Part shown: piece after piece, positions 41,288 through 51,054 of the stretch
How positions within the stretch are numbered: the first letter of the stretch is position 1
Layout of the letters: each line of letters starts with the position of its first letter
NCBI RefSeq assembly: GCF_900143645.1
Contig: NZ_FRFD01000012.1
Span: forward strand, 124,001-188,000
DNA: 64,000 nt
Direction of reading: 5' to 3'
Source of the DNA: Anaerocolumna xylanovorans DSM 12503
GTDB lineage: Bacteria; Bacillota; Clostridia; Lachnospirales; Lachnospiraceae
Translations under genes and position numbers: made by a program
The notes under the pieces: model-generated
What the model saw: only the letters and a program-made list of their open reading frames with translations
Database searches by the model: none
What the model was told of the DNA's origin: nothing

Positions 41288-42007
41288 TTAAAGATTAACA
41301 GAATACCTGTATTTATCCCCGGGATAATAGCAAACGGAATATTCAACCTCATTATCATGCTGGTCATATGATATTCTTGTCCTTTTAAAGGCCGGGAATC
41401 CCAAAGCAACCTCCAGATATTTTGCAACTGAGCCTTCTGCCAGTGTTGCTTCCAGTTGATCTCCCGCCCTTGCAATATTTATATTGTATTTATCACTTAG
41501 AAATTTATACAAAGAATCACTGTATAAGCCTGCATCTAATGGCAGGTTCGGTATTTTAAGATAAGTTATGGAGTATACCAGCGGCCGGTTATTGACGCAT
41601 CTGACACGGGTCAGCTCATATACCGTGGAACTGACTTTTACATTGAGGCTGCCGGCTACCTTTTCACTGGCGGCAACCACTTTAATCTCACAACAGCTTG
41701 TCTGCATAGTAATTCCATGAAGCTGCATTTCCTCCGAAAAGCTGATAACCCGCTTGAGATTTTCCTCGATCTTTCCATAGGTGACAACCGTTCCTATCCC
41801 TCTCATGCGTTCCACATATCCTTTGTTTACCAGCTCTCCGATTGCAAGCCGGACTGTCATCCTGCTCACACCAAATTGCTCCTGAAATTGCTTTTCACTC
41901 GGGATAATCTGTCCCGGTGCATAATCTCCCTTTTCGATTGCCTCGGCAATCTGTTTAGACATTTGCAGATATAAAGCTACTGCGGCTTTACCCCTATCCA
42001 GTGTCAT
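41288..42007 (-). CDS. GntR-family (HutC subfamily) transcriptional regulator
   Basis: 239 residues from the ATG at 42007 (GGAGGG 7 nt upstream); 32 codons of the longer ORF are excluded. The N-terminal winged helix reads ALYLQMSKQIAEAIEKGDYAPG, then IPSEKQFQEQFGVSRMTVRLAIGELVNKGYV. The C-terminal UTRA domain (about 90-239) binds an effector, usually a sugar phosphate or amino acid. It follows the GH38 gene on the same strand, and a perfect palindrome GTTATAACGTTATAAC lies at that operon's promoter, so it probably autoregulates the operon. Confidence 0.92.
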   Translation of the reverse strand: MTLDRGKAAVALYLQMSKQIAEAIEKGDYAPGQIIPSEKQFQEQFGVSRMTVRLAIGELVNKGYVERMRGIGTVVTYGKIEENLKRVISFSEEMQLHGITMQTSCCEIKVVAASEKVAGSLNVKVSSTVYELTRVRCVNNRPLVYSITYLKIPNLPLDAGLYSDSLYKFLSDKYNINIARAGDQLEATLAEGSVAKYLEVALGFPAFKRTRISYDQHDNEVEYSVCYYPGDKYRYSVNL

Positions 42008-42074
42008 TGCTTTTCCCTCCATATCTTCCATTGGTCCGTAAACTCTGCCAATCCCATCATAACCATCGATTTCC

Positions 42075-44525
42075 TTAAATATAAAATCCCAGAATACCTT
42101 CATTGACTGCCTTACAGTATTCCATGGCCTGCCTGGGTGACTCCTGCTTACCTGTGATTACCGTATAGGTAAATTCATAGAACCCGCCAAGATCCGCCTT
42201 AAAATTCGTCTCCCAAAAGTTATTCATAATCCAGGAGTAGGGAGTGGACCTATTAAGTTCCGTGTTTTTTCCATCACACAAGCGAATCGGAGCTGCTTCC
42301 CTTTTTCCGAAAGAAATCAGGGGTGCATCCTTTGTGCTTATAATAACATCCGTATCCCTTCCTGTCCGCACAAGGCCATTCTGAATCAGGTAAAAGTTTT
42401 GGCAGGTACCAGGGAGCTGGTCGATACCGGGACGCAGGATACAGCCAGTCTTATCTACATAGGTTTCTGCACTTTGGTCAGTGATAAAGGGCAGGGCCAC
42501 ATACAGGTTTTCCGGATCCCAAACACTGTCCTTGTGCAGGCAGACTCTGGCTTCCAACATGGGAAACCCTTTATAGATTTTTAAAAGTACGCTGTAATAC
42601 CTGATGCCGGGAAGCTCATAGGAAAGTCTTGCTGTAACAAATACCTCCCCGCTCTCTATAATCACAATATCAGTAAGCTTTGCAACGCTTCTTTGAGTAG
42701 CGATACTGCAGCGGTTCCTTCCCATCTGCCTTCTTACCTCGCAGGGATTGTTATCCTTAATGGGAGTAAGTTCATAAATACCGGAAAAGGCGCCTTCTGC
42801 CAGTGTATTATCTGTGATGAATTGACCGGTCTCCTTATTGAGAATAGAGGCAATACCCTTCTCTTTTGAAAACTCTACCTTAAAGTAATCTGTCTCAATC
42901 AAAAATGGAGTCTCTAAATATTCCTTTCCGGTTTCAAGGTCCCCGATTCCTTCTGATCCGATATGGGCATGGTTTTTGATGGTACCCGTATTTTCAAAGT
43001 TCTGCTTTAATTTGATTATCTTCTCTTCTTTTGGAGCTAAATCCACCATGACCTCCACCTCATAGGCTCTGGCTGTTCTATGCCCCTGGCATATCAGTTT
43101 TTCTCCTGTCTTTTCATCATAAGCTTCCGGTACAGCCCTGGTATTTAAGGTATTGCCCTCAAGGTATTCCCAATACTCAATATAGAGCTTTACAGTTCCC
43201 CGGTACCGGAAAGGGTGGGGATTTATTGCCTTATACCTCTGCTGCTTGTCAGCATCGATGGAGACCTCGCCTAATCCGGAAAGGATTAAGTCAAGATTTC
43301 TTGAAACATCGGTATTAGCATTGATGGCATAGGCATCCTTTTTCTTTTCCAGGCAGGCAACCAGCGAATCCCAGGGCTCTGAAACAGAAGAAGAATAGCC
43401 CCAGGTATGCTCTGCATAAAGCATGATATTTTCAGCTGCATTTTCCAGAAGTTTTGCATCCCCCAGCTTATTTTCCGGATCGAGCTTTTTACACAGGTCA
43501 TATTTTCTCTGGGCTTCCCTGCATATTTTTACAGTGTTGGCAGTAGAGCCGACCCCGTCTGCCCACCAGTCCGTGAAATCCCCCTCATAGGCAGGAATTA
43601 TTTCTTTGCTGCTTCTGACTTTCTCAAAGAATTCATCCAGCGTAACCATTTTAATCGTAATCTTACCTTCAAACAGTTTATTAAGGTCATTCACTCTCTT
43701 TGCCACATAGGCATTAGGCGGGGCATTATCCGTGATTGCCCCGGAAACCATCAGCGGGAAGAAATCATAAGCGTAGCCCTCCTGTTCCAGGTTGGCACTA
43801 TATCTTAAAATTCTTGTCTGGGCTATCGCAAGCTCTTTTTCTTCTGTCTCCTCTTCCCTTAAGGTATGAATTCCCCCTGCCAGTTCTTCCCGGATATCGT
43901 CAAACAGCATGTAAGAGGAACCTCCATGAGGGCATAAGAACATCTCATTTCCCATATGGTAGTGCTCGCCTCCCCAGACCAGAATCTTGTTCTTCTTCGG
44001 TCCCTGCCAATAAAAGGGCTGCTGCTTCCGGTACAGAGGGAACATACCATGATGGGGATGAAGCGCACACAAAAGGTTTTCCACTCCACATTCACTAAGA
44101 ATATCGGGATATCCCCATGCATAGCCGTTAATATCGGCAGACATTCCGCTCTTAACCGGTACCCCGATGCGTTCTCCATAACTCTTTGCTTTTCCTGTTC
44201 TTGAAAACAAAACCTCTCTGTCAACTAACTCTGTCATATTCAGATAATTTCCGGAAAGTCCAATCTCACCGGTCTTAACATAATATTCAAATTTCTTTGT
44301 CTGCTCTTTCGTTGCATTGGCATAGAAATTCTCTATCTGCCACTGATTCTCGCACTGCCATTTGAAGCCTTCACAGCCAGGCAGTTTACCGGAATGAAGG
44401 TCATCCAGAATTTTTATGACCTGCAGAATAAAGTCTCTGTGATAGTTCATCAGCTTTTCCTGCCGTTCGGTGTACCCGATATCCGTATGGGAATGGTGGA
44501 TTAAATATATTGTCCAATTTTTCAT
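42075..44525 (-). CDS. Glycoside hydrolase family 38-like protein
   Basis: 816 residues, no signal peptide, so cytoplasmic. The N-terminal catalytic domain starts IYLIHHSHTDIGYT (zinc ligands HxHxD) and has MSADINGYAWGYPDIL, where the Asp is the expected nucleophile of alpha-mannosidases. The middle and C-terminal parts are helical and beta-sandwich domains as in GH38. It may act on an intracellular mannoside or related sugar; the exact substrate and linkage are not determined. First gene of a two-gene operon with the GntR regulator, and no transporter is linked. Confidence 0.82.
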   Translation of the reverse strand: MKNWTIYLIHHSHTDIGYTERQEKLMNYHRDFILQVIKILDDLHSGKLPGCEGFKWQCENQWQIENFYANATKEQTKKFEYYVKTGEIGLSGNYLNMTELVDREVLFSRTGKAKSYGERIGVPVKSGMSADINGYAWGYPDILSECGVENLLCALHPHHGMFPLYRKQQPFYWQGPKKNKILVWGGEHYHMGNEMFLCPHGGSSYMLFDDIREELAGGIHTLREEETEEKELAIAQTRILRYSANLEQEGYAYDFFPLMVSGAITDNAPPNAYVAKRVNDLNKLFEGKITIKMVTLDEFFEKVRSSKEIIPAYEGDFTDWWADGVGSTANTVKICREAQRKYDLCKKLDPENKLGDAKLLENAAENIMLYAEHTWGYSSSVSEPWDSLVACLEKKKDAYAINANTDVSRNLDLILSGLGEVSIDADKQQRYKAINPHPFRYRGTVKLYIEYWEYLEGNTLNTRAVPEAYDEKTGEKLICQGHRTARAYEVEVMVDLAPKEEKIIKLKQNFENTGTIKNHAHIGSEGIGDLETGKEYLETPFLIETDYFKVEFSKEKGIASILNKETGQFITDNTLAEGAFSGIYELTPIKDNNPCEVRRQMGRNRCSIATQRSVAKLTDIVIIESGEVFVTARLSYELPGIRYYSVLLKIYKGFPMLEARVCLHKDSVWDPENLYVALPFITDQSAETYVDKTGCILRPGIDQLPGTCQNFYLIQNGLVRTGRDTDVIISTKDAPLISFGKREAAPIRLCDGKNTELNRSTPYSWIMNNFWETNFKADLGGFYEFTYTVITGKQESPRQAMEYCKAVNEGILGFYI

Positions 44526-44574
44526 AGTTACTATTCCTTTCTATTTCTGCTTCTTTTAACTCATTCATTATATT

Positions 44575-44590
44575 GTTATAACGTTATAAC
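44575..44590. promoter_or_regulatory. Perfect 16-bp palindrome, probable GntR operator
   Basis: GTTATAACGTTATAAC, placed just downstream of the -10 box of the GH38-gntR promoter. Confidence 0.8.
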
Positions 44591-44602
44591 CTTTGTTTTT
44601 AC

Positions 44603-44631
44603 ATCGTAACACCCGTCAGCCTCTCTGTCAA
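44603..44631 (-). promoter_or_regulatory. Promoter of the GH38-gntR operon
   Basis: Minus strand: TTGACA (44631-44626), 17-nt spacer, TACGAT (44608-44603). Confidence 0.8.
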
Positions 44632-44720
44632 CAAGATTTATACCCTTTTATTTCATGAATGGTTTTCATTTTATTATCATAAGTTATACTAAAAGAGGCA
44701 TTAAAATGTGCCCTTTATGC

Positions 44721-44759
44721 TTGACAAACTGTTAGAAAACCTATATGTTTCATATAGGT
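44721..44759 (+). promoter_or_regulatory. Promoter of the DUF885 gene with a palindrome over the -10 box
   Basis: TTGACA (44721-44726), 17-nt spacer, TATGTT (44744-44749). A perfect inverted repeat ACCTATATG-TTT-CATATAGGT (44739-44759) covers the -10 box and could be an operator or a hairpin at the 5' end of the RNA. Confidence 0.65.
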
Positions 44760-44801
44760 ATCGCTAACGGTTCCTATTTGCTCAAAGGAAGGTATGAATT
44801 T

Positions 44802-46553
44802 ATGAAAAAATGCAGAAAACTATTTTTGGTTTTCTTTTCCCTGCTTCTGATTATATTGTCGGCAGCAGGCTGCGAGAAGAAAGTAAATACGGAATCTACG
44901 CAGAAGGATTTTGACAGCTTTACCAACGAGGTCTTTAAAAATGAGGTGACCCGGGACACTCTGACTCTTAACTTTTCTCTGGCTAATCCCAGGAATTACG
45001 GTATTACAAATCCCCCTGTTACCTTCGGACATTATTCCTTAGGCGAAATGAAAAAATCCCTCCTGGCAACAGAAAATTATCTTGCTGCCTTAAAGGATTT
45101 TTCTTACAGCGGCTTAAGTGACAACCAAAAGCTGACTTATGACATATTAAAAAACACTTGGAACCTTGAGCTAAAAAGCGGTAATTTCCCTTTGTACAGT
45201 GAAGTTCTGGGGCCCACCACCGGTCTTCAGGCACAACTTCCCGTGCTGCTTGCGGAGTACAATTTTTATACCAAGGAAGATATTGATACCTACGTGAAGC
45301 TTCTTCCTAACACTTACGATTATTTCAAAGAAATCTGTGAATATGAAAAACAAAAGTCCAAAGCAGGACTTTTTATGAATGATACCGTTGTGGACAGTAT
45401 TTTAGCCCAATGCGAATCCTTTATATCCGATAAAGATAACAATTATCTCATCGAAGTATTTAACGACAGGGTATCTTCCTATAAGGGGCTTTCAAAAAAG
45501 GAAATCAAGGCTTATAAAAAGGCCAACAAAGATGCTGTTTTAAATAGTGTGATACCTGCCTACCAGCTCTTGATCGATACCCTAAAAAGTCTTAAGGGAA
45601 CAGGAACAAATGACGGCGGGCTTGCAGGCTTCCCTAAGGGTAAGGAATACTACAGCTATCTCTTAGCCTCCAATACCGGCACCAGCCGCTCCCCGGAAGA
45701 GCTTATTACTATGCTTAATGACTCCATAAGCAATAATCTGAAGGCCTTAAATGCACTGGTAACAAAGGATTCCAATATCTATCAGGAAGCTGCAAATGTT
45801 TCCTATCCCCTCTCTAAACCAAAGGAAATCCTGGAGTATTTAAGAGGTGCCATAAAGGAAGATTTTCCTCCCTGCCCAAACGTGGATTTTACTGTAAAGT
45901 ATGTACATAAATCCCTTCAGGATTATTTAAGTCCTGCCATGTATTTAGTACCTGCTATAGATAACTTTAAAAATAATGTTATCTATATTAATCAAAATTC
46001 TGACTATGACAAACAGCCGATATTTAATACCCTGGCCCATGAAGGTTATCCGGGCCACCTCTACCAGTCGGTATACTTTCGGAGTACGAATCCGGCACCC
46101 ATAAGAAACCTTTTAAACTTTAGCGGTTATGCCGAAGGCTGGGCTACTTATGTGGAATTCTACTCCTACCATATGGCTGGTTTTTCGGAAGCAGAAGCCT
46201 CCTTTCTTGATCACAGCATGGCAGCCAATATGGCTCTGTACTGCCGTCTGGATCTGGGCATCAACTATGAAGGCTGGACTTTAGCACAGACTGCTTCCTA
46301 TCTGAAACAGTTTGGTATCACAGATAAATCTACAGCCAGGGTCTTATTCTCAACCATGGTGGAAGAACCGGCTCTTTATCCGGAGTACGGCATCGGCTAT
46401 CTGGAATTTACGAATTTACGGAACAAGGCCGAAAAGTATTTGGGATATGACTTTAACCTGAAAAATTTCCACAAATTCTTACTGGACACCGGCCCTGCTC
46501 CCTTTGAGATTATCGAAGGTCATATGAAGAGCTGGCTAAAGACGCAGAAATAA
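44802..46553 (+). CDS. DUF885-family lipoprotein metallopeptidase
   Basis: 583 residues from the ATG at 44802 (AAAGGAAGGT upstream). The signal sequence KLFLVFFSLLLIILSAAGC has a lipobox (SAAGC), so it is lipid-anchored outside the membrane. The zinc-peptidase motif is TLAHEGYPGHLYQ (HExxxGH form typical of DUF885), followed by YAEGWATYVE. The family is thought to be zinc carboxypeptidases or related exopeptidases; substrate unknown. Convergent to the ABC transporter operon with only 2 bp between stops and no obvious terminator, so transcripts may overlap. Confidence 0.9.
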   Translation: MKKCRKLFLVFFSLLLIILSAAGCEKKVNTESTQKDFDSFTNEVFKNEVTRDTLTLNFSLANPRNYGITNPPVTFGHYSLGEMKKSLLATENYLAALKDFSYSGLSDNQKLTYDILKNTWNLELKSGNFPLYSEVLGPTTGLQAQLPVLLAEYNFYTKEDIDTYVKLLPNTYDYFKEICEYEKQKSKAGLFMNDTVVDSILAQCESFISDKDNNYLIEVFNDRVSSYKGLSKKEIKAYKKANKDAVLNSVIPAYQLLIDTLKSLKGTGTNDGGLAGFPKGKEYYSYLLASNTGTSRSPEELITMLNDSISNNLKALNALVTKDSNIYQEAANVSYPLSKPKEILEYLRGAIKEDFPPCPNVDFTVKYVHKSLQDYLSPAMYLVPAIDNFKNNVIYINQNSDYDKQPIFNTLAHEGYPGHLYQSVYFRSTNPAPIRNLLNFSGYAEGWATYVEFYSYHMAGFSEAEASFLDHSMAANMALYCRLDLGINYEGWTLAQTASYLKQFGITDKSTARVLFSTMVEEPALYPEYGIGYLEFTNLRNKAEKYLGYDFNLKNFHKFLLDTGPAPFEIIEGHMKSWLKTQK

Positions 46554-46555
46554 CC

Positions 46556-47332
46556 TTACGACCCTGTTGATTTATAGTGTCTTATGCCAAACTTCCATAG
46601 ATGGAAGCAGGGAATCAGAAATAAACAGGCAATAAGCGGAAGGACCAAATAAAAGCTCTTATCACTCTTTCCCAGTATATATAACAGCGGATAGTACTGT
46701 ATTAATGCATAGGGTACCAAAAAAGTGCAAAATAGCAGTACCTTATTCCCATAAATACTAATAGGATACTTGCCGAATTCTCTGGCCCCGTCTGTAAGCA
46801 CATTCATAAATTCCAGCCCTTCCAGGGTAAAAAAGCAAAGGGCTGCATAGATTAAAAACAAACCAAAAAATACTGCCGTACCTCCAAGTATCATAAAGAT
46901 AACTGCAAGTATCCTGGGCACATTCCAGGATACTTGTGATTTTGCTATGCCATACACAAACATAAAAATGGCCTGTACCATACGCCCCAGCCTGGTAAGC
47001 TCTATCCTTGTACCCAGAACCTGCAGTATTACATTCCTGGGCCTTACCATAATCCTGTCAAAACTGCCATTTGAAAGAAGAGAGGCAAATCCGTCAAATC
47101 CCCTGGCAAAGCATTCTGCCAGTGAAAACTGCATCAGTACAATGGAAAAGCATAATAAAATCTCGCTGAATCGAAAACCCTTTATCTCGTGAAACCTTTG
47201 AAACATAAAAAGAATTCCTAAGAATCCGTTAAAGGATACCAGAAACTGTCCTATGGTGGTCAGGATAAAGGAGGTTTTATATTCCATGGCACTTTTTAAC
47301 TGTATGGTAAAGTACTTTAAATACAATCTCAT
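46556..47332 (-). CDS. ABC-2 family transporter permease
   Basis: 258 residues with about six hydrophobic segments (e.g. FLVSFNGFLGILFMF, ILLCFSIVLMQFSL, VIFMILGGTAVFFGLFLIY, VLLFCTFLVPYALIQY). It ends shortly after the last helix, with no other domain. It resembles the DUF990 / ABC-2 type permeases that form pairs. Last gene of a three-gene transporter operon. Confidence 0.85.
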   Translation of the reverse strand: MRLYLKYFTIQLKSAMEYKTSFILTTIGQFLVSFNGFLGILFMFQRFHEIKGFRFSEILLCFSIVLMQFSLAECFARGFDGFASLLSNGSFDRIMVRPRNVILQVLGTRIELTRLGRMVQAIFMFVYGIAKSQVSWNVPRILAVIFMILGGTAVFFGLFLIYAALCFFTLEGLEFMNVLTDGAREFGKYPISIYGNKVLLFCTFLVPYALIQYYPLLYILGKSDKSFYLVLPLIACLFLIPCFHLWKFGIRHYKSTGS

Positions 47333-47383
47333 AGGCGCTCCTTTCTTAAAAACACATTGTTTCCATCTGCCTCATAATTACAC

Positions 47384-48187
47384 TTAACCTCCCTGAACAG
47401 TGACCTTATGCAAAGCATGGCTTAACATCCATTTACCGGTTAAGACCAATGCAGCACACCAGAATACCTGTAACAAAATGCCTTTATAAATCTCTGAACC
47501 CAAAATATCTCCGCCATAAATTCGAAGAGGGAGATTCTGCATGGAAGCAAAAGGAAGGTAAGAAACCACTTTCCCAAGCTTTTCCGGAAAAAAGGGCAGA
47601 GGTATTACTGCGCCTGTTAAAAGCTCCGATATCGCCGATGTCAGAAGCCGTACACCAAGGGAAGAAATGGTATAAAAACAGATAATATAAACAATCATGC
47701 AAAAAGCTATCACCACAAGAAAGGCTAACATTAAGGATATTAAAAACCAAAAAGCTGCCTTTGTATCCTTTGGAAGGGATAAGCCGTAGGGTTCAGGCAA
47801 AAGAACTGCCACGATCAGTATGGGAAAAGCCCTAAGTACCGCCTTCGACAGCCTGGTAGCCATATTTCTTGTAAACCACATGTTATATAAGGATATGGGC
47901 CTGCATAATTCATAAGCTACATTTCCGCTTACAATCAAATCAAAAAGTTCCAGCTCAAAAAACCATACCATGTATAAGGCCAAAAGCGCCTGCTGCAGCC
48001 AGATGTAAGAAGTCAGGGCAGAAAAATCCATTGGAAAGGAAGCCCTGTTATAATCATAAAAGGCCTTAAACATCAGGATTTCTAAAGCTCCCCAGGCAAA
48101 CTGCGTCACAATTCCTGCCAGGGCCGCTGCCCGGTAGGTAAGTCCATAGGTAAATCTGATACGAAAAAAAGAGAGGTATTTTTTCAT
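47384..48187 (-). CDS. ABC-2 family transporter permease
   Basis: 267 residues from the ATG at 48187 (AGGAGG upstream; a TTG one codon before is also possible). Six or so membrane helices, including AVLRAFPILIVAVLLP and FWFLISLMLAFLVVIAFCMIVYIICFYT in part. It pairs with the following permease to form the membrane part of the exporter. Located 13 nt after the ATPase gene. Confidence 0.85.
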   Translation of the reverse strand: MKKYLSFFRIRFTYGLTYRAAALAGIVTQFAWGALEILMFKAFYDYNRASFPMDFSALTSYIWLQQALLALYMVWFFELELFDLIVSGNVAYELCRPISLYNMWFTRNMATRLSKAVLRAFPILIVAVLLPEPYGLSLPKDTKAAFWFLISLMLAFLVVIAFCMIVYIICFYTISSLGVRLLTSAISELLTGAVIPLPFFPEKLGKVVSYLPFASMQNLPLRIYGGDILGSEIYKGILLQVFWCAALVLTGKWMLSHALHKVTVQGG

Positions 48188-48200
48188 CAAAAGCCACCTC

Positions 48201-49205
48201 CTATATTTCGTATTGCTTATACAAGCCTACGACAACATCATCTAAGGAAGCTCCGGCTACAGAGATATCTGTTATCTCTGTCTGGGAAGACAGATAAGAG
48301 ATTGCCTCTGATACCTTAAGCACATCGGTATCCACCTGTATAGTAAGGATTCCCTGGCCCGATAAGCTTTGCTCCCTGACCTCCTGTTCTTTTACTGAAA
48401 GCCTCATGCCTTCCGCCATCTTAGGTACTGCGCCGCTGTACTGAACCGTAAGCTGCTTCACCTTTGAGAATGTCCCCTTTACTTCCTCCAGATTTCCGTC
48501 GAGAAGTATCTTCCCCTTACCGATAAGGAGAATCCTTTTGGTAAGCGCTTCAATGTCCTGCATGTCGTGAGTAGTTAATATAACAGTTGTTCCATGCTGT
48601 CTGTTCCGTTCCAGGATAAAATTCCTCACCGCTATTTTTGAAACCGCATCCAAACCAATGGTGGGCTCATCCAGGAACAGGATTTTAGGGCTATGCAAAA
48701 GGGAAGCTCCAATCTCACACCGCATCCTCTGCCCTAAGGAAAGCTGTCTGGCAGGAGTCCTTAAGATCTCTCCCAAATCCAAAAGCTCTGTCAACTCCGA
48801 AAGGTTTTTTCTATACTCGGCTTCCTTTACACGGTAGATATCCCGTATCAGCTCATAGGAATCCAGTATCGGAACATCCCACCAAAGCTGGGAACGCTGC
48901 CCAAATACTACTCCGATGTCCTTTACATGCTCCACTCTTTCTTTCCAGGGTACTTTGCCATTAACCAGGCAGTTTCCCCCATCGGGTGTCAAAATCCCGC
49001 TTAGTATCTTAATGGTGCTGCTCTTTCCGGCACCGTTGGGACCGATATACCCTACCATCTCACCATCTCCTATGGTAAAGGAAATATCGTTAAGTGCTCT
49101 TACCTCCTGGTATTGCCGGTGCACGAAAGACTTTAGTGCCTCCTTTAGACCTGCACTGCGCCTTGCAACCTTGAAGGTCTTTGTAACCCTCGTTACCTCA
49201 ATCAT
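48201..49205 (-). CDS. ABC transporter ATP-binding protein
   Basis: 334 residues from the ATG at 49205, 9 nt after GGAGG. Walker A GYIGPNGAGKSST, signature LSLGQRMRCEI, Walker B ILFLDEPTIGLD, and the H-loop TTHDMQ. A ~90-residue C-terminal extension follows the ATPase core. With the two ABC-2 permeases this forms a DrrA-like exporter; the substrate cannot be told from the sequence. Confidence 0.93.
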   Translation of the reverse strand: MIEVTRVTKTFKVARRSAGLKEALKSFVHRQYQEVRALNDISFTIGDGEMVGYIGPNGAGKSSTIKILSGILTPDGGNCLVNGKVPWKERVEHVKDIGVVFGQRSQLWWDVPILDSYELIRDIYRVKEAEYRKNLSELTELLDLGEILRTPARQLSLGQRMRCEIGASLLHSPKILFLDEPTIGLDAVSKIAVRNFILERNRQHGTTVILTTHDMQDIEALTKRILLIGKGKILLDGNLEEVKGTFSKVKQLTVQYSGAVPKMAEGMRLSVKEQEVREQSLSGQGILTIQVDTDVLKVSEAISYLSSQTEITDISVAGASLDDVVVGLYKQYEI

Positions 49206-49440
49206 ATTCATTTGCCTCCTGGTAGTAATATTTCACATCTTTCATCATCAGAGGGCATATCCGTAAGCGTGGGTGCTGCTTCCCGGGCATATCCATAAAC
49301 GAATCAAACTTCCATATCTTTCCAAGCTTATCTTTCTGGATTTTGCCAGAAAGGGGTGGTAGTACGAACTTTGCGAAAGGAATTTCATTATAACCCTTAT
49401 GGGATTTTGTGTCAATGAATTGAATCATTTTTATCGCAGA
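49206..49440. other. Intergenic region upstream of the ABC transporter
   Basis: No supported gene. A 76-codon minus-strand frame (49428-49198) overlaps the ABC ATPase start and has no ribosome site or similarity I recognise. Confidence 0.4.
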
Positions 49441-49472
49441 AAAAGGAAGGATAATCGGTCATCCTTCCTTTT
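49441..49472 (-). terminator. Terminator of spmAB
   Basis: Minus-strand stem AAGGAAGGAT / ATCCTTCCTT followed by TTTTTC. Confidence 0.88.
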
Positions 49473-49492
49473 CCTGTTCCATTTTCACTTTT

Positions 49493-50020
49493 CTAGAATA
49501 CTATTTTTGTCAATACCACACTGGCAACGATACCGGCTAAGGTTGCAAAGAGTGCACCTGCCAGTGTATATCTTGTTTTTTTAACTTTAGCTGTCATAAA
49601 ATATACGCTCATGGTATAAAAAATTGTCTCGGTGCAGCTCATTATGACAGAAGTAAGTCTTCCGAGATAGGAATCGGGGCCATGCTGCTTGAAGATATCC
49701 AGCACAAGGCTGGTGGCAGCAGAAGCAGAAAACAGCCTGACCGTAACAAGGGGTACCAATTCCGAAGGAAAATGGAGCAGGTTTGTAAGCGGTTTTATGG
49801 CTCCTGCCAGTAAATCAAGGACTCCCGAGGCCCTCATAATTCCGATTGCTACCATAAGCCCAACTAATGTCGGCATAATATTTAAAACTACCTTAAAGCC
49901 ATCTTCTGCTCCTTTTGTAAACTCCTGAAAAACCGGTGCTTTCATTAGCAATCCAAGTCCAACTATGTAAAATATGACAAACGGCATTAAGTAATCTGAA
50001 ATATATAATATAAATTTCAA
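49493..50020 (-). CDS. spmB: Spore maturation protein B
   Basis: 175 residues, TTG start 50020 after GGAGGAACATA. Multi-pass membrane protein with a nucleoside-recognition (Gate) domain pattern (GFKVVLNIMPTLVGLMVAIGIMRASGVL). In B. subtilis SpmA and SpmB are needed for full core dehydration and heat resistance. It follows spmA on the same strand. Confidence 0.93.
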   Translation of the reverse strand: MKFILYISDYLMPFVIFYIVGLGLLMKAPVFQEFTKGAEDGFKVVLNIMPTLVGLMVAIGIMRASGVLDLLAGAIKPLTNLLHFPSELVPLVTVRLFSASAATSLVLDIFKQHGPDSYLGRLTSVIMSCTETIFYTMSVYFMTAKVKKTRYTLAGALFATLAGIVASVVLTKIVF

Positions 50021-50124
50021 TATGTTCCTCCAAGGACTGTCTTACCAGTTCCTCTGCCATTATATTTTGTGAAGGAGGATACCGGCATCCTTTCTATGTG
50101 AATTCTCCTTCTCCTTTATCTTCC

Positions 50125-50709
50125 TTATTTGCTCCTTGCAAGCTTTCTTGCCACGATAGAAAAAAGTATACCAGCCAGGGTAGAAACGCTGGTCGCAACA
50201 AGTGCGGCTCCAAGAATTTCCGTAGGATTTACCGAACCGTATTGTGTTCTATATGCAATAATATTAACAGGAATCAGCTGCAAAGCTGAAATATTAATAA
50301 TCAAAAAGGTGCACATATCACAGCTGGCAATTTCTTTGTCTTGATTAAGTTTTTTTAATTCCTGCATGGCTTTTAGTCCCATTGGTGTAGCAGCCCAGCC
50401 CAGCCCTAAGAAATTAGCAATCATATTAGAAGCTATATACTCCTTTGCCGGATGTTTATCCGGTATATCCGGAAATAAAAGTCTTAGTAACGGATTTATT
50501 CCCCTGGTCATAGCATCTATAATACCAGCTGACCGCGCCACCTGCATAATACCGGTCCAAAGAGCTGTAAATCCCAGCATTGTTATACACAAAACAATTG
50601 CTTCCTTGGCGGAGGATAATGCTGCTGCATTTACCGCATCAATCTTTCCCGTCATTGCCCCTACAATAACACCGATAATTATCATAAATCCCCAAAGATA
50701 ATTCAGCAT
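50125..50709 (-). CDS. spmA: Spore maturation protein A
   Basis: 194 residues, ATG at 50709 after GGAGAGG. Membrane protein with the SpmA/Gate pattern: FMIIIGVIVGAMTGKIDAV, then LGFTALWTGIMQVARSAG and NMIANFLGLGWAATPMGLKAM. Functions with SpmB in spore core maturation. Confidence 0.94.
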   Translation of the reverse strand: MLNYLWGFMIIIGVIVGAMTGKIDAVNAAALSSAKEAIVLCITMLGFTALWTGIMQVARSAGIIDAMTRGINPLLRLLFPDIPDKHPAKEYIASNMIANFLGLGWAATPMGLKAMQELKKLNQDKEIASCDMCTFLIINISALQLIPVNIIAYRTQYGSVNPTEILGAALVATSVSTLAGILFSIVARKLARSK

Positions 50710-50997
50710 AAAGGCCTCTCCAACCCTATTCCAATCTTTTACTAATACTATATTCCCATACTCTTAAAATCATTCTTGGCATTCTGTAAATAACTGGTAT
50801 TCGAATTGTCAGTTTATGTCATATTATTTGTTGAATACGTTTCAATTTTGTTCTTTTTTGCAGATTTTTGTCACGCGTCATCTCTTTAAATTGCTAAATT
50901 CGTTGTTTCGTAAGCTATTTTTCGTTATTATTTAATACTTTTATTACATTTTTTTCTATAAAATACTAAATACTTGCTTAATTTTATATTTCATTTA
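50710..50997. other. Very A/T-rich spacer between spmA and abrB
   Basis: No gene supported. It contains A/T-rich promoter-like sequence on both strands. Confidence 0.4.
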
Positions 50998-51026
50998 TTG
51001 ACTTTCTAATATTTGTATGGTATTTT
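50998..51026 (+). promoter_or_regulatory. Promoter of abrB
   Basis: TTGACT (50998-51003), 17-nt spacer, TATTTT (51021-51026). Confidence 0.6.
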
Positions 51027-51054
51027 AATTAAGTATTGTAGGAGGTACATATAT

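Noticed and set aside
41074..41475. 133-codon minus-strand frame overlapping the 3' part of the GntR gene
   Set aside because: It overlaps a clear GntR CDS in another frame, has no ribosome site and no recognisable domain.
49198..49428. 76-codon minus-strand frame before the ABC ATPase
   Set aside because: Overlaps the ATPase start, no ribosome site, composition not convincing.
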